Numbered from the stretch's first letter, positions 23,741 through 36,134 are shown. The stretch is 64,000 bases of DNA from Casuarina equisetifolia (GCA_028551475.1 CM052354.1:26869258-26933257); one strand, 5' to 3'. A program made the numbers and translations. Notes: generated by a model not told the origin, from the sequence alone.

Positions 23741-25790
23741 AAAGGGAAAATATCTCGCAATGTGTCTATAGAAATACATGGATGGTGAGATGTGGATGAA
23801 AAATACAATAAAAAATTACATGATTGTGGCTACATTGACTGCCACCATGATTTTTGGTATTCTTCACCTTTGATTATTTTTCGAAGTACCTCTATAAATG
23901 GGCATCTAGAAATTCTTAGAAAACATATTGAAAAACAACATTCATCGCATTGAGCTTATAACTTACGATTTCATCAACACTAGCCCTATTTTGTGGTCTT
24001 TTTGGTAACATCTCTTCATTTACTTTTTGTGAGAGTGTTACACATTAAAACCGTGTTTTTGTTTCTAATTGATGAGTGATTGCTGTTTGTCTGAATTCTG
24101 TGATGGACTGCAAATGGTTCGCGAAAGCACACGGATTAGTTCTTTACATTTCCGGTCCTTGTCTGAATTCTAGCATACAACACCCTTCCACAATCTGCTA
24201 ATAGCTTTTGGCTTGTCGTTGGGGTTCCTAAAAAGCATTCCTTATTTCTTTAGCCATTGTGTTGCCTTTCCACGTTCAGCTCTGCCACTAAATAGGGTTG
24301 GTGCCCTAGCGCTTACAGATTATCATAAGCATCTATATAGGGCAAGAGGTGGACGGTGCAGAGTGATTGTACTCCATTAAAAAGAAAGTTGCAATTCCAT
24401 ATTTGTTGCAAAACTACTTTAACTAACTTTTAATAATAGTTTATCATATCTAGTTCGCTAACTTGGAGGAACCAACCTTGGGCACCTGTCATCCCTTCCG
24501 TTTTCTTTTGCTTTTTATCAGCGTGGAATGAGTATTTACTCTCTCTATCTCTCTGTGCTGAGCATTAAAGAGGAATAATTTTATTCTTAGTGGAAGATAA
24601 GCACTTACCTGAAAAAAGAATAATGCTCAGGGGACCATTTGAAATATGATCCTCTCCGCTGATCTGTTCTCTTTCTAGTCCTCTGAGCTATTTTTTAATG
24701 TTATCATTCATAAAGGTGCAAACTAAAAGTCTTAGCAGGGAGGTTAATAAGTACCTGACAAACAGGCAGTCATTCTGAGCACCTTTGGCACCTAGAATGG
24801 GATGGAAGAAGAAGAAGATGATGATGATGATGATGATGGGGTTGTTGTTCGTGAATAATGGTACCCCCACCCTCTCCTGATGGGTTGCGAGGGAGGTCGC
24901 AGGCAAGTCACAGAGGCAAAGGGAAGGCCCACGCCTTTCTTCCAGACTTTTATTTGGCTCACGGAACTCCAACATCTCTGCTGGTGGTCCACTATTTACG
25001 TTATGGAAATGTGATAATATGCAGTTTCTTCCTTCTCTGTGTGATACATGAAAAGTTCAGAGTCCAGCAGGAAGTTGATGACTCCCTGTGCTGATACATA
25101 AAAGGGTCAATCTAGATTTTCTTCTTCAACTTTGTTCCCAACCTTATCTATTATTCTACTGAGCAGGGAAAACCTGCAGTGTCTGATCCAACGAATCAGT
25201 TGTAAACATGGAAAAGTAGATTTTATGAGATCAATCGTGCAAACAGTTGTTTCTTAAGCAAAAACAATCATGAACAGCATATAAGACCCTGCTTTGAGTT
25301 CAGTCCAGAACGCTGTGGTGCATCTCAAGGCATTTGTTTTTAGAGTTTTCACGAATATTTCCATGGCCGCATCCCGGAAACATGCTAGCAGTTAGATTAC
25401 ATTTTCTTGTTCTCCAAACGGAAATTACCTCAAAGCTTGACTGGAAAATTCAAGGACTTTGGGGTGTGTAGTTCAGAGAAAGTTTCCGGAACTGTGGGAA
25501 ATAATCAATCTCCGTTCGTTCATCCAACAACGGAACGTCAACGCTGGTTGGATAAAGTGCATCAACAACCAAATGACTCTTTACAGCCCACGACAAGTGG
25601 TCGAAAATTCTCTCCATAATCGCGATAAACAGGATAAAATTCGCATATTACAGTCAAAACCTTCTGATTTAAATGGCAGAAACCGATGGACAATTTGGTG
25701 GAGAGAAGATAATTATGCAACTTGTTAAGTTCAAATGTCAAGACGTCCAAAAACACACAATATTCTGCAAGCAAGTTCTGACTAGGTGAG
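23741..25790. other. Intergenic, no gene recognised
   Basis: AT-rich with short low-complexity runs. A GAA/GAT trinucleotide microsatellite lies at 24805-24838. ORFs of 60-100 residues on both strands lack recognisable domains or splice-supported extension. Confidence 0.4.
24805..24838. repeat. Trinucleotide microsatellite (GAA)n(GAT)n
   Basis: A short GAA run followed by about eight GAT/ATG units. Likely polymorphic. Confidence 0.9.
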
Positions 25791-26085
25791 GGAACAGATA
25801 GCAAATGAGACAGCCGTAGCTGCAGTAAAAGTCCCCAAAGGCACCAATATCCCCAAGAAAGCGATAACACCATGACAAAGCCACCACTTTCAAGCTATCC
25901 GGGGACTAAAAAAATCACTAGAAGACCACCACCATCTTTGATCTGAATCACCCCATAGTGATCAAGCTTCTTGTCATCATCCATGTAGTGCAAGGTAACC
26001 AACCCCACCGTCCCTGTCGGCTTCTTAGACCTTGAAGAGATCTTTGGCGCACTTATAGTTGATATGAAAAATAAGTTGGGAATAT
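25791..26085 (-). pseudogene. Decayed coding fragment of unrecognised family
   Basis: On the minus strand, about 26060-25920 reads SSRSKKPTGTVGLVTLHYMD, then DDKKLDHYGVIQIKDGGG, a composition and charge pattern that looks like real protein. After a frame change near 25915-25880, another frame reads HGVIAFLGILVPLGTF, then TAATAVSFAICSLT and a stop: a clean membrane-spanning tail. Together they resemble a small membrane protein broken by a frameshift or by an unrecognised intron. A solo LTR sits just upstream on this strand (26217-26732) and may have separated it from its 5' part. I do not recognise the family. Confidence 0.3.
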
Positions 26086-26216
26086 CTATAAATTCTTGAA
26101 AGGTTTCAAGAAAAGGTGGACATAGATAATCTGTGTGGGACACGACTCGAAGCACGTGAGATAAACCCCTCCTTGTATTAAACATGAAGTTTAACGGACA
26201 TATGGAAGTACACAAC

Positions 26217-26732
26217 TGTTGCGGAAGCGACTCCATCACATGAACATATAGACACATAAATAAAGAATAAATATATAAGAGATACAAAATTTAGGAGGTT
26301 CAGACCAATACAATATCCTATATCTTTTGTCACCAGCATAGTTATTGGTCCCTTCTCCTCTTATTAGATTTCTTCATGAGAATATAAATGTGCTAATTAC
26401 AAAATCACATATATAGCTCTTACATAGCTATTCTCAGTACTTATAGTAACTTACTTGATTCTTTCTTGGCCTACAGCTACTACACAAAGTAGCACTTCAT
26501 GGTTGCCGCCCTCATAAGGCGTAACCCTCTCTCTTTTGGCCCTTGGGGTTTTCTTATAATCTTCCCTTTATATACTAGCACGAAAAAGAAAGTCCTAACT
26601 GGATATTACTAAGAGTCCTAACCAGATACCACTACGAATCCTAATCAATACAGAGGAGAATAACTTTTAAAATATTCCTATAACATACATGGAATATATC
26701 TAAACCTACTAATTTTCACTCCAATCCTAACA
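26217..26732 (-). mobile_element. Solo LTR with exact 5-bp target-site duplication (ACAAC)
   Basis: A 516-bp segment begins TGTT and ends AACA, and is flanked on both sides by ACAAC (26212-26216 and 26733-26737). On the minus strand it opens TGTTAGGATTGGAG, carries a TATATAAAG promoter-like box, and closes CTTCCGCAACA, so the parent element was transcribed leftward. There is no internal coding sequence. This is the usual product of LTR-LTR recombination. The exact duplication fixes its borders. Confidence 0.85.
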
Positions 26733-26737
26733 ACAAC

Positions 26738-27565
26738 CTCTAGAAGAAAACATGAAATGGCCTTAACCAAGTTAATGGAACGTACAATTTTGACAAAGAA
26801 ATAGAGAAAATAGTAAGGCATATGACCATTCCAAATATCATTTTAAAGTGATTGATTGCCTTTGCAAAATATGAAAGAATTACGTGAGACAAGAGTCATA
26901 ATGTAATATGAACATTTTAGCCTTTGTCTTTTTAAAGATTAGGTTTATACTTTATTCTTTATATTTTTTCAAGATATAGTTATTATGTTCAATCTTATTT
27001 CTCTTAATAAAATTTCTTAGGATAGTGTACTTTCTTCTTTAAAAAAAAAAAGAACATTCTGTAAATAAATCCAAATAAGATAGGATAAGTTATAGGAGTC
27101 AAAAATGAAAAGATTAGAGCCCTAAAAATATAGATTTGTTAATAGACAGCGAAGCCCTATAATTAACCGACCTAATTACGTTCATGGTAGCCACTCAAAT
27201 TGTAGTCTCCAGCTCCACGCTTATCCTCCAAACAAAAAACTAAACAAGTTAGATCCAACTTAGACAACCCATTTCTGAAACATGGTACGCAAAACGGCTG
27301 GAGAAAATGGTTTTGGTTCTGCGTAATTGATCAGGTAAATTTCTAATTCAGTGACATCAAAGGCCCGGGCCCGACAACCTCGAACGCGGTTGAACCCAGA
27401 TAGACAGACCTACCTGTGAAACGCCCAAGGGTTGACGCAGGAGCTGAAACCCGAAAGGAGTCTACCCCTTGCAGCTGTCGCGCTGTCGAGCTGTCGAGAC
27501 CCTGATGACTTATCTGTATCCCTGATTTCTTTTCCCGGATTAGATTTTTCAGGGGGATACAAGAG
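26738..27565. other. Intergenic, upstream region of the short-chain dehydrogenase gene
   Basis: AT-rich to about 27330, then a GC-richer 230-base stretch leading to the ATG, consistent with a promoter and 5' UTR. Nothing else identified. Confidence 0.4.
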
Positions 27566-29660
27566 ATGGGCAGCAAAGAACGAGCAAAGGAAAGAAGAGA
27601 AAAGAGGATGCAAGAGATTTCCCTTGTCAGGACCATTCCCTACTCGGATCACCAGAGGTTTGGCATTTTATATTATTCTGGCATCTCTTTTCTGCTGGGT
27701 GGTTCTGATTTTGGATTTTGAATGGTTTCTTTCTATAAATTGCAACCAAGCAGCATTTTTTCTTTGTAACATTATCTGCACTCCCTTTTCCCGATCATTG
27801 TTCAGTGTCATTCATTACAAGTAAAGCATCTCTCTTTTGGGTACATTCATAGGTGGTGGTCCTCAGAAACCGTTGCAGTGGTAACCGGTGGAAACAGAGG
27901 AATTGGATTTGAGATTTCGAGACAGCTTGCAATGCATGGATTGACTGTCATTCTGACATCAAGAGATAATAATGTTGGCCTTGAAGCAACCAGGGTCTTA
28001 CAAGAGGGTGCTGTCAATGTGCTCTTCCATCAACTCGATGTCTTGGACCCTTCATCTATTAAAGAATTTTCTGAGTGGCTGCAGAAAAACTATGGTGGTT
28101 TAGACATTCTGGTTAGCTTCCGGTGCCAAACTTTCTCTATATTTTTTGATTTCTTTGTGTGTTGCTGCTTGATGGATATGTTTAGCTTCAAGACCTGTCT
28201 GCTTCTATCTTATCTTGCAATTCTTTGTACAATGTCTTTGAGTTTGTTTAGCTTTGATGAAGGGAAGGGGACCTTAGAGTAAATTGAACTTTGACTTAAA
28301 CGCTATAGATGGATATTGTACAGAAACAAAATGTTTCATGTATGGCTTAATTTCTTCCGTTCTGTCCTTTTCCATTTCCTTATGGTAGCTGATATGATGT
28401 CGTTATCAATCTGTACATTTTACATAGTAGACGCAATAATATAGAAAGATATTTTGCAGGTAAACAATGCCGGTGTTAATTTCAATCTTGGGTCTGAAAA
28501 TTCTGTTGAGCATGCCCGGAAGGTTGTTGAGACCAATTATTTTGGTACTAAAAATATGATTCAAGCTATGATCCCATTGATGAAACCTTCTACTGCCGGT
28601 GCTCGAATTGTTAATGTGAGCTCGCGATTAGGTAGATTAAACGGGAGGCGAAATGTAAGTAAAAGAAATTCTTTCTGCCCTTACCATTTATGTTATCATT
28701 TTCTCAATCTGGGTAAATTGTGCATGCTTATTGTTTCTGTAAAGAGATTCATCTTCTATCTTTCCAATCAGACTACTTACTAAACAACACAGATGCATGT
28801 TGTGCAATATGGTTGATATAGGCTATCTAATTGGTTGCAGATGAGGCTGTGAGTGGCAGAATACTTCAACTGTTCTACACCCATAGTTACTGCCTCATTG
28901 TGTACAGAAAGCTTTTTATTTCTTCCCTTCCTTTTTAGGCCCATAGTTACTGCCTAATTATGTGGAGAAAACTTTTTTGTTATTCTTCCTTCGTTTCACA
29001 TTTTACTTAAATGATCATAGAACTTAAGTTTCTAGTCAGAAGTTTCTTTTTTCGTAGGTTATTCTTAATAATGTACTTATCTGTTGAACCCTGTTAAACC
29101 TTTTTTTTTTTTCTTTTTACTACGGTAAGAGACTTTCAAGGGTCATGTCCCATTTGGTAGTGTTGTTAGTAGGGTCAAAACGTCCAAGCTTCATACAAGC
29201 TATTCGTGATTTGCCCAACTTAAAGATATACCTATACTTTTTTTTTCTTTGGTGAGACCTACAGAGACTTGAAGACTTGACTCTCAGAGAACAACTAGGT
29301 GATATTGACTCGCTCTCAGAGGAACTGATTGATAGGACTGTATCAACTTTTTTACAACAAGTAGAAGATGGCACTTGGACCTCAGGTGGCTGGCCTAAAA
29401 CATTTACTGACTACTCGGTATCAAAACTTGCTGTCAATGCTTACGCGAGACTAATGGGCAAGGTACTCTCGAACCGGGAAGAAGGTCACAAGATTTACAT
29501 CAACTGCTACTGTCCAGGCTGGGTGAAGACTGCTATGACAGGTTTTGCTGGGAACATTTCAGCTGAGGAAGGAGCTGATACAGGGGTATGGCTTGCCCTG
29601 CTTCCTGACCAGGCGATAATGGGGAAATTCTTTGCAGAGAGACGTGAGATACACTTCTGA
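27566..29660 (+). CDS. Short-chain dehydrogenase/reductase (salutaridine/menthone reductase-like)
   Basis: Four exons: 27566-27657, 27853-28111, 28460-28654 and 29265-29660, all GT-AG, giving 313 residues. The basic N-terminal extension (MGSKERAKERREKRMQEI) precedes the Rossmann fold. The cofactor motif TGGNRGIG is at 42-49, NNAG at 119-122, the catalytic-serine region VNVSS at 168-172, and the catalytic pair YSVSK at Y232/K236. CPGWVKTAM follows as in classical SDRs. The family reduces ketones or aldehydes with NADPH. Related plant enzymes include salutaridine and neomenthol reductases, but the substrate cannot be predicted. Its downstream neighbour is SDHAF2 in the same orientation, a pairing I recall in Arabidopsis (At5g51030/At5g51040). 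Intron 3 contains a short tandem duplication. Confidence 0.93.
28873..28996. repeat. Short tandem duplication in SDR intron 3
   Basis: CCCATAGTTACTGCCT(C/A)ATT(G/A)TGT followed by a pyrimidine-rich stretch occurs twice, about 28879-28937 and 28938-28996, with a few differences. Confidence 0.65.
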
Positions 29661-31288
29661 AGCAATTAGGCCGGATACTGCTACAAGGTCTGAGAGCCTG
29701 CTAACTTTTCTCCTGCAGCAGGAAATATCCAAAGCCAAAAGAGAGTTTGAAGCTGTTAAGAAGATCTTCCGCTTGTAGAATATGTTCATGAATAGGCAGA
29801 GGAACCGTCACATATGGTACGGCTGTGAAAATGATGAATATCCGAGTGGGTTTGACCTGTAAATGGATTTGTTTACTGACATCTATGAACATATAAAACG
29901 CAATCAACTACCCCAAGTGGTGGGCATTTAAGGCCATCTTGCAACGTTCCTCTTGGTTAATTGGAGCCTTAGATTCTGTATACAAACTTTACATGTAATG
30001 CTTGTGGAAAAATTTGATTCTGTTGAATTCTTAGGAAGTGACTGTCTCTTCACGGAAAGACTCACTTTTCATGGTGGCGAGATCCTGATGTCGAATGTTA
30101 TTGCATCACAAATTACAAGAGCATTGGTTGTAGCTTTATCATGAAATATTTTCATTCAAAATGATAGTTGCTAGTGTCACTATTTACCACCGACTGGAAA
30201 GAAAAAAAATTCTCCATGAATCATGAAAACAAGTGTCAAGAATATAAAAGTGAAAAAGATCTGCAGATAATTTGCCATTTTTATTACTGAAGAGCAACAT
30301 CTTGGAAGGCCTAAAATATGTGATTCGGTGCTAAGTTGACTGATGAACTTTATTTCAGAGATTGAGTTTACTCTGTAGGCATCCCATGAAGGTTACATTG
30401 CATAAGATATTAGAAAGTTTTTCATTTTACTATAGGTAATATGTGTCCCTTTTTATTCATATCGTTCAAGCAAAAAAATATCAACTAGTTCTCTTTTGGT
30501 TGTTAATACAGTGATTTTTATAAGTATATCATAGGCAAATGATTATTAAGGAAAAAATTTTCCCAATAAGAAATCATCAAGCAAATTTAGAAAACATTAG
30601 TATCTTATAGTTTTTTTTTTTTATCTAGTACTCTGTTTGTGATAATTTTTCTTGATATATTTCACTATAACTACTAGTTAAACTTCAATATTTATCAGTA
30701 TAATTAAGATGCATCATTTATATTGAAAGTTAAAATCTTTAAGGGTAGAAAAGTATCTTTAAAAAATATGAATTTTTTAACCTTTAGAAATTAAGAGTAT
30801 TTTTTTTGTTCACAGGAGAATGCAAAAGGAAGATCAAAATCTTCAGCCAAAAGAAGTTTACTTAGTGGACAGAAAATACAAATAAAGTGAGCTACTAGGG
30901 AGTTGACAGTAAAGTGTGGTAAATTATTACAAGTTTATTGGGACTTATAGTGAACTTGGATTTATAGAGTTTATAAAAATGGTAATATTTAAATGAAATA
31001 TATTAAGATTAATTTTTAATTTAAAATATTTTGACTGGATAATTAAGACTTACTTCAAAAATTGAAACACAATATAAGGTAACATGCAGCAAAATATGAC
31101 TAAATTTACATCTCGGACCATGTGGCATAGAACTGGAACACAAGTTGCAGGACTTCGTGCGGACGAAGAGCGGCCACGGTGTAGCACAGAAGGAGAGACA
31201 ACAAGGCCTTCATTCTGGGAAGGTCCCCACGAAGAAAGCCCCACGATTCTCGTCGTCCACAGTCCGACGTCTGATTTTCTGGAGTAAG
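29661..31288. other. Intergenic between SDR and SDHAF2
   Basis: SDR 3' region, then AT-rich DNA. Bases 29719-29778 look exon-like (see findings). From about 31100 the sequence turns GC-richer, as expected for the SDHAF2 promoter and 5' UTR. No other feature supported. Confidence 0.4.
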
Positions 31289-33436
31289 ATGGCGAGTTTG
31301 CGAAGATTTCTGATTAGCGTGCACCGAATACTAAATTCCAACCAGAGCTTTGCCGCAGCGACATCGTCTCAGGCCGTTTCCGGCGCTCCGTATCGTTGGG
31401 TTTCTGGCTTTTCTTCAATTGGTAGCGATAATACGCAGCCGCTAGATATTGATCTCTCCAATGAAGAAAGCAAGAGACGCCTATTTAATAGGCTGCTATA
31501 CAGGAGCAAACAGCGAGGGTTTCTGGAGCTGGATTTGATTCTTGGAAAATGGGTGGAGAACAATATTCATTCAATGGATGAGAACGGCATTAAAGCTCTC
31601 GTTCACGTCCTTGACCTGGTATTCTTCGTTCTTCTATCTTTTATCCTTATGTTTTAGCTTTAATCATGAACCCTTTTTGCGTGAATTTTCTTTGTTGGCA
31701 GCCGTGGTGCACGTTCCTTCAATAATCCAGTCTCGTCTCTTTATCTTGCTTTTTTTCTTTATCATCACGTTTCTGTCCCCGCATGCCTCGATTGTTGTTT
31801 GTCCAAGATAATGCGTTCTGTATACTCAAGCTTGAGGATAATGTCTGAAATTGTTATCCTCTGAAAATTCGCAACGTTGCTGGTAGAATTCTTCAGTTTA
31901 CTAAAGTGGGTCTTTTGATGGTAGTTTTCTCATGCTCCCTTGATATGTGAAATTGATGCTTATTGTGATGTTCCAGTTTGTGACCTTAAACTGCATGCGA
32001 ACTATGTACTTTAGTTACTGCCTTCTTTCTATCTGTAGTTGAGAAGAGTTGAATCATATCATTTGCTTGCCTCTGATCGCACTGTCCTTCACCAATTGAC
32101 GAAGTTAGGCTTCTTCTTGAACAGTTCCTAGTGTCTAGGTTAGCCAGGGCTCTTGGTTAAATAGAATATTCATTTCTATATGACAGCCAAAATTATGGAA
32201 TTTGAGGAGGTATTTTTAGTTTAAAGATGTTTAATGATGCTTAATTTCTCACGGATCATATGTTTTACTAGTTATAGCCATTTCAATCTACGTATTTCCA
32301 GGTAATGAATAAAGTCTGGGAGACGTTCTGTAAGTGGCATCATTTTAGTCCTACTAGCTACCTACATCTGATAGAGACAAGAACAATTCACCGGAGGTGC
32401 ACAATCCTAAACTAATTAAAGTATGGTTCCTACCCAACAGTAAGCCAAAGGCATATCAATACGGATTGTTAAAACAGTTGCAGTGTGTCTACTGTGATTG
32501 GTTTGAAATGTAGTAAAGACATTTGGTGGTGAGGCAGTAGGTCTTTTCTTCAGGAATCTTCCTCAAGTTGTGTGTTATTCTTTTCTTCAGTCTCGTTTTT
32601 GCTTGTGATCAAGATCAGCTTCTTGCTGAAATTAGTCATCCCACTTCAGTCTGAACTGATTTTGCTTTTAAGGGGAAAGGAGAGAAAAGAAGCTGATATT
32701 AGTCATCCGACTTTCAATCTGAACTGGTTTTGCTTTTAAGGGGAAAGGAGTGAAATCCTTGCTAGTGTTCTGCTTTAGGAGTGAAATCCTTGCTGGTGTT
32801 CTGCTTTCTCTAAAGATGCAGTTGCATAATGAAAATTAGAAGTGTTCCTCAAAACGGAACCCTTACTTTTTCTTCTTTCTTTCCATGCCACGTGCTAATC
32901 GACCAAAGAGAGGGAAGTAAAGGAGGAGAGGTGTTGTTGAGGGGAAATCATTTCACTTACAGGGATATGGGATGCTTCCAGTAGAAAACTGGGAGCGACC
33001 CATCTAGTTTGGTTAATACTAACTAATTTCCTCGGACAGCTTCTTTTGCAATTTCTATCGGAAAAGATGAATTGCTCCTTCTGGAAGAGGGGCTAATTAA
33101 ATATGAATCCGGCGATTTCTGTCTTTTCAGGAAAACCCAGAACTCTGGAAGTGGCTTACCGGCCAGGAGCAACCCCCTGAATCTGTGAAAATAAACCCAG
33201 TAAGTTATGATCAAGTTATGAAAGTTCTATTCAGTAGTTTTCCTTGTATTGGAACTCCATTTTCACCTTTGAGTGATCCAATGTCACAGGTGTTTACTGC
33301 AGTTCGTGAAAGGGTGATGAACAACCTCAACAGCCATGCTGATCCAGAGACACGAGCAACACCTGGGCAACCATGGGTGAGAGGGTGGGATGATATCAAG
33401 AAAGCTGCAGGCAGTCCTGTTGCCGGCAACCAATAG
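31289..33436 (+). CDS. SDHAF2: Succinate dehydrogenase assembly factor 2, mitochondrial
   Basis: Three exons: 31289-31618, 33131-33199 and 33290-33436, GT-AG, 181 residues. The N-terminus (MASLRRFLISVHRILNSNQS) is a typical mitochondrial presequence rich in R and S without acids. The core has the Sdh5/DUF339 hallmarks: NEESKRRLFNRLLYRSKQRG, FLELDLILGKWVENNI, then ENPELWKWLTG. The protein promotes covalent attachment of FAD to the flavoprotein subunit SDH1 of complex II. The plant-specific C-terminal tail ends GWDDIKKAAGSPVAGNQ. Intron 1 is long (1.5 kb) and contains internal duplications. The upstream open frame from 31145 is unlikely to be translated: it starts without an ATG and lacks targeting character. 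Confidence 0.95.
32631..32807. repeat. Tandem duplications in SDHAF2 intron 1
   Basis: A 52-53 bp block beginning ATTAGTCATCC and ending AAGGGGAAAGGAG occurs at 32631-32682 and 32698-32750. It is followed by a 30-bp block, GGAGTGAAATCCTTGCT(A/G)G and onward, at 32747-32776 and 32778-32807. Within each pair the copies differ at few positions. Confidence 0.8.
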
Positions 33437-35334
33437 ACCTGCAATCCCCTCTAATCTAGGCTTCAACTGATCATTCTACAAGACAGTGAAGAGTTAAATG
33501 TGGGTGTTATTCTCATTGCCATTTGTTTTCCCATGCCCAGCCGTCTCTAGATATCATCAATAAGACCTGGGCTCTAGTGAGACTGAATCATGTGCTGTAT
33601 CCAAAGATGCTTATTTTTAACGCAACGTATTATAGATCAACTAGAAAGTGGGGTTGAAAGTATGCACTTTCATCCTGTTTTGCTATAACTTTCATCCTGT
33701 TTTGATATAGCAAAAGTCATCTCCAGAATCCAAATAAAACTCCTTCCTTGCGAATACACTCTCGTGTCTACTCTTCTTGTATTTTCTTGGATTTCGTGTA
33801 AGAGAGTACGGAGGGTTGAGTAAAGAGGAGGACAATGCTTGCAGAGAAAAAAGAGGAAAAAAACAAGAAAACCACGTAAACACGTAAAACCCATTGCCCT
33901 TTAGCGGCTCATTCGTTTACCTTTTGTATCCCCAGCAGACTGGACCTGTAATCGCATGTGTCCCGGGGCCTGGACTTGGCAAATACAATTTTGTTCTTTC
34001 ACTTTGCAGTTGCATGCAAAGAGCGAAGTATGACATTGGAGAAGAGGCAGTCCATCGATTCTCATTAGCTGCTGAGGATGAAGCTACCCTGGCTTGATAA
34101 GGTATAGGCATCATAAATCGAACAAAAAAATCAGGGCCAGGGTATCTAGCTGCTTTCAACAATTTTCTCCGTCGATTCTCGTTATCTGCAGTTTGAAGAT
34201 CTGGAAGGTGTGGACCCAAATAAGCCTGGTACAGCAAAATAATACGGAAATTACTGTTGTCTTGTTTTGCAAAGCACCTGCTTTATAATTGAGTGGATGT
34301 CAAAACCTTTAACCCGGATTCTTGAAATATTTCCCACTACACCTGCTAGCATGTTTGAGCGAGGAAGGATGGTTCAACTCTTTATGTGGGATTATTTCTT
34401 GGGTGTGAGTATTTTTTGTCGTGGGGGAGATTATTGGATTATTTTGTAATTTTACATCTTGTGGCTGTTAATGATTCAAAGAATTGAGGTGCCCAAGCAT
34501 TGTTCTCCATGATACTGGGGGGTTTAAAATAGAGTGGTTAGCACAGTGAAGAAACAATATACAGAGACTAAGCTTGGGATTTTCATGAAAAGATTGTAAA
34601 GAGGTGAGGAATTTTGGGCTTAACTTTAATTGAGTCAAACAATCAAACAATAAGATTGTTATGTAGGTGAGTGTAAAGTAGGTTGAAATAACCTTCCCAC
34701 TCAGCGCCAAGTTTGTGTGTGTGTGATTCTGGCCCTCCCTGCTGTGACACAACTTCATTTAGGACCAATGGCCCTTGGTTTCGGTCATGGGTATGACCCA
34801 CCACCTCTTCTTGACTGGATCGATGGCAACTCCCCTTGCCTTCAACGGAACCCCCACTGGCCCCCATTTCAACCGACCCATGGTCACCTTCCGCTGTTAG
34901 GCCCTCCACCAAGCATCCTCCATGCCCTTATGGGTCCCATTATGCTTATGCTCTTCTTACTATCCAACCCCTCCACCATCATGGACCTCCCTCATGAATC
35001 CCAACCTAACCCATAAGCCTATAGCCTAACTCAAGCAGCCTTCTCTCATAGAGCCTAACCCAACCTGCATGCTAGTAACCCAACATAAATGGCCCTTCCT
35101 CATAGGGCCCAACCCACAATGCAAACCACACAGGCCTTCCTTCATCGGGCCTAACCTAGCCCACTGCATAGGCTTAACAACCCCCCCAACTCATTGGGGC
35201 CCAAGCCAGCCATCTTATCAGGCCTCTTATAGGGCTTAGCACAACTAGCAAGCTTCTACTTGGGCCTACCCCAATCAATACCCTAACCCCCCCCCAACTT
35301 AGGCTTAACCCGATCAGCACTCCAGCCCACTAGG
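33437..35334. other. Intergenic between SDHAF2 and the tandem array
   Basis: SDHAF2 3' region to about 33660, where TTTCATCCTGTTTTG(C/A)TAT is repeated. Unassigned DNA follows to about 34700. Then comes a C-rich stretch with degenerate CCTAACCCA-like and GGCCCAACC-like words (about 34980-35330). No gene recognised. Confidence 0.4.
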
Positions 35335-36099
35335 CCAACCACCAAGGGTTGCCCACCCTTTGTCTCACCCCAGCCCCTCTCCTCCTGTGGGGCTTGGTCA
35401 GCACTTTAGCCCACACTCCCCTTAGGCTCCCCTTGTGTCGTCCACTTCATAAGGGGTTAGGACCACACCCTAGTCCACCTAACTAGTGGCCTCCCCAAGT
35501 TTTACCCACTTCTTGGAGGCTATAAACCCATTGAACAAAGCCAACTAATGGGCTCAAACAACAAAAAAAAGAAAAAAAAAAGAAATAGAAAATGATTTTG
35601 GTAGGTGAAGTGTAGGTAGTGGGAGTAAATGTTATCCCATGGGTAATAGGGCAAGTGAAGTTTAAGAGCTCGTCAAGTGCCCATCTGGGAAAGAGAAAGG
35701 AGTGGAAATGAGAGAGGGAGATAGGAAGAAAAAGGGAGAGATGTAAGAAAAAAGAACAAAATTCAGGTGATCTTAAGAGCCCATCAAGTGCCCATTTGAG
35801 AAAGAGAGAGGGATGGACAAGAGAGAAGGAGAGATGGATAAAAGAATATAATGCCATGGAAGAGAGAGAAGGTCCAACTAATCATTTGTTAGAAGGCCCA
35901 ATTTTCATCCTACACACATTAGAAGCCTCTGAATTTTCATCCTACATACATCTTGGAAGCCATTGAAAGGAAATAAATGTCAAGCAGGATGAACTAAAAG
36001 ATGTCAAGCATGATGAGTTAGGAGAGTGTAAACCGACTAAAGGATGAGAAGCCCACTAATTAATCAACACATGTCACATTTAAAGTAAAAAGCTAGGTT

Positions 36100-36134
36100 T
36101 CTCTCCTTCTCTCCTTCTCTCCTTCTCTCCTTCC
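36100..36134. repeat. Microsatellite (CTTCTCTC)n-like in array unit 1
   Basis: CTCCTTCT repeated four times at the end of the first array unit. The other units have one or two copies only. Confidence 0.8.

Noticed and set aside
31145..31288. Upstream extension of the SDHAF2 reading frame
   Set aside because: It does not begin with ATG, and the presequence-like N-terminus begins at the ATG at 31289.
34690..34720. Minus-strand TTGGCGCTGAGTGGGAAGG, resembling a gypsy primer-binding site next to an LTR
   Set aside because: No LTR pair, purine tract or gag-pol could be found around it. Similarity is limited to a few bases.
34980..35330. CCTAACCC-like words suggesting an interstitial telomere
   Set aside because: They are irregular, not the plant CCCTAAA unit, and never form a run of more than one.
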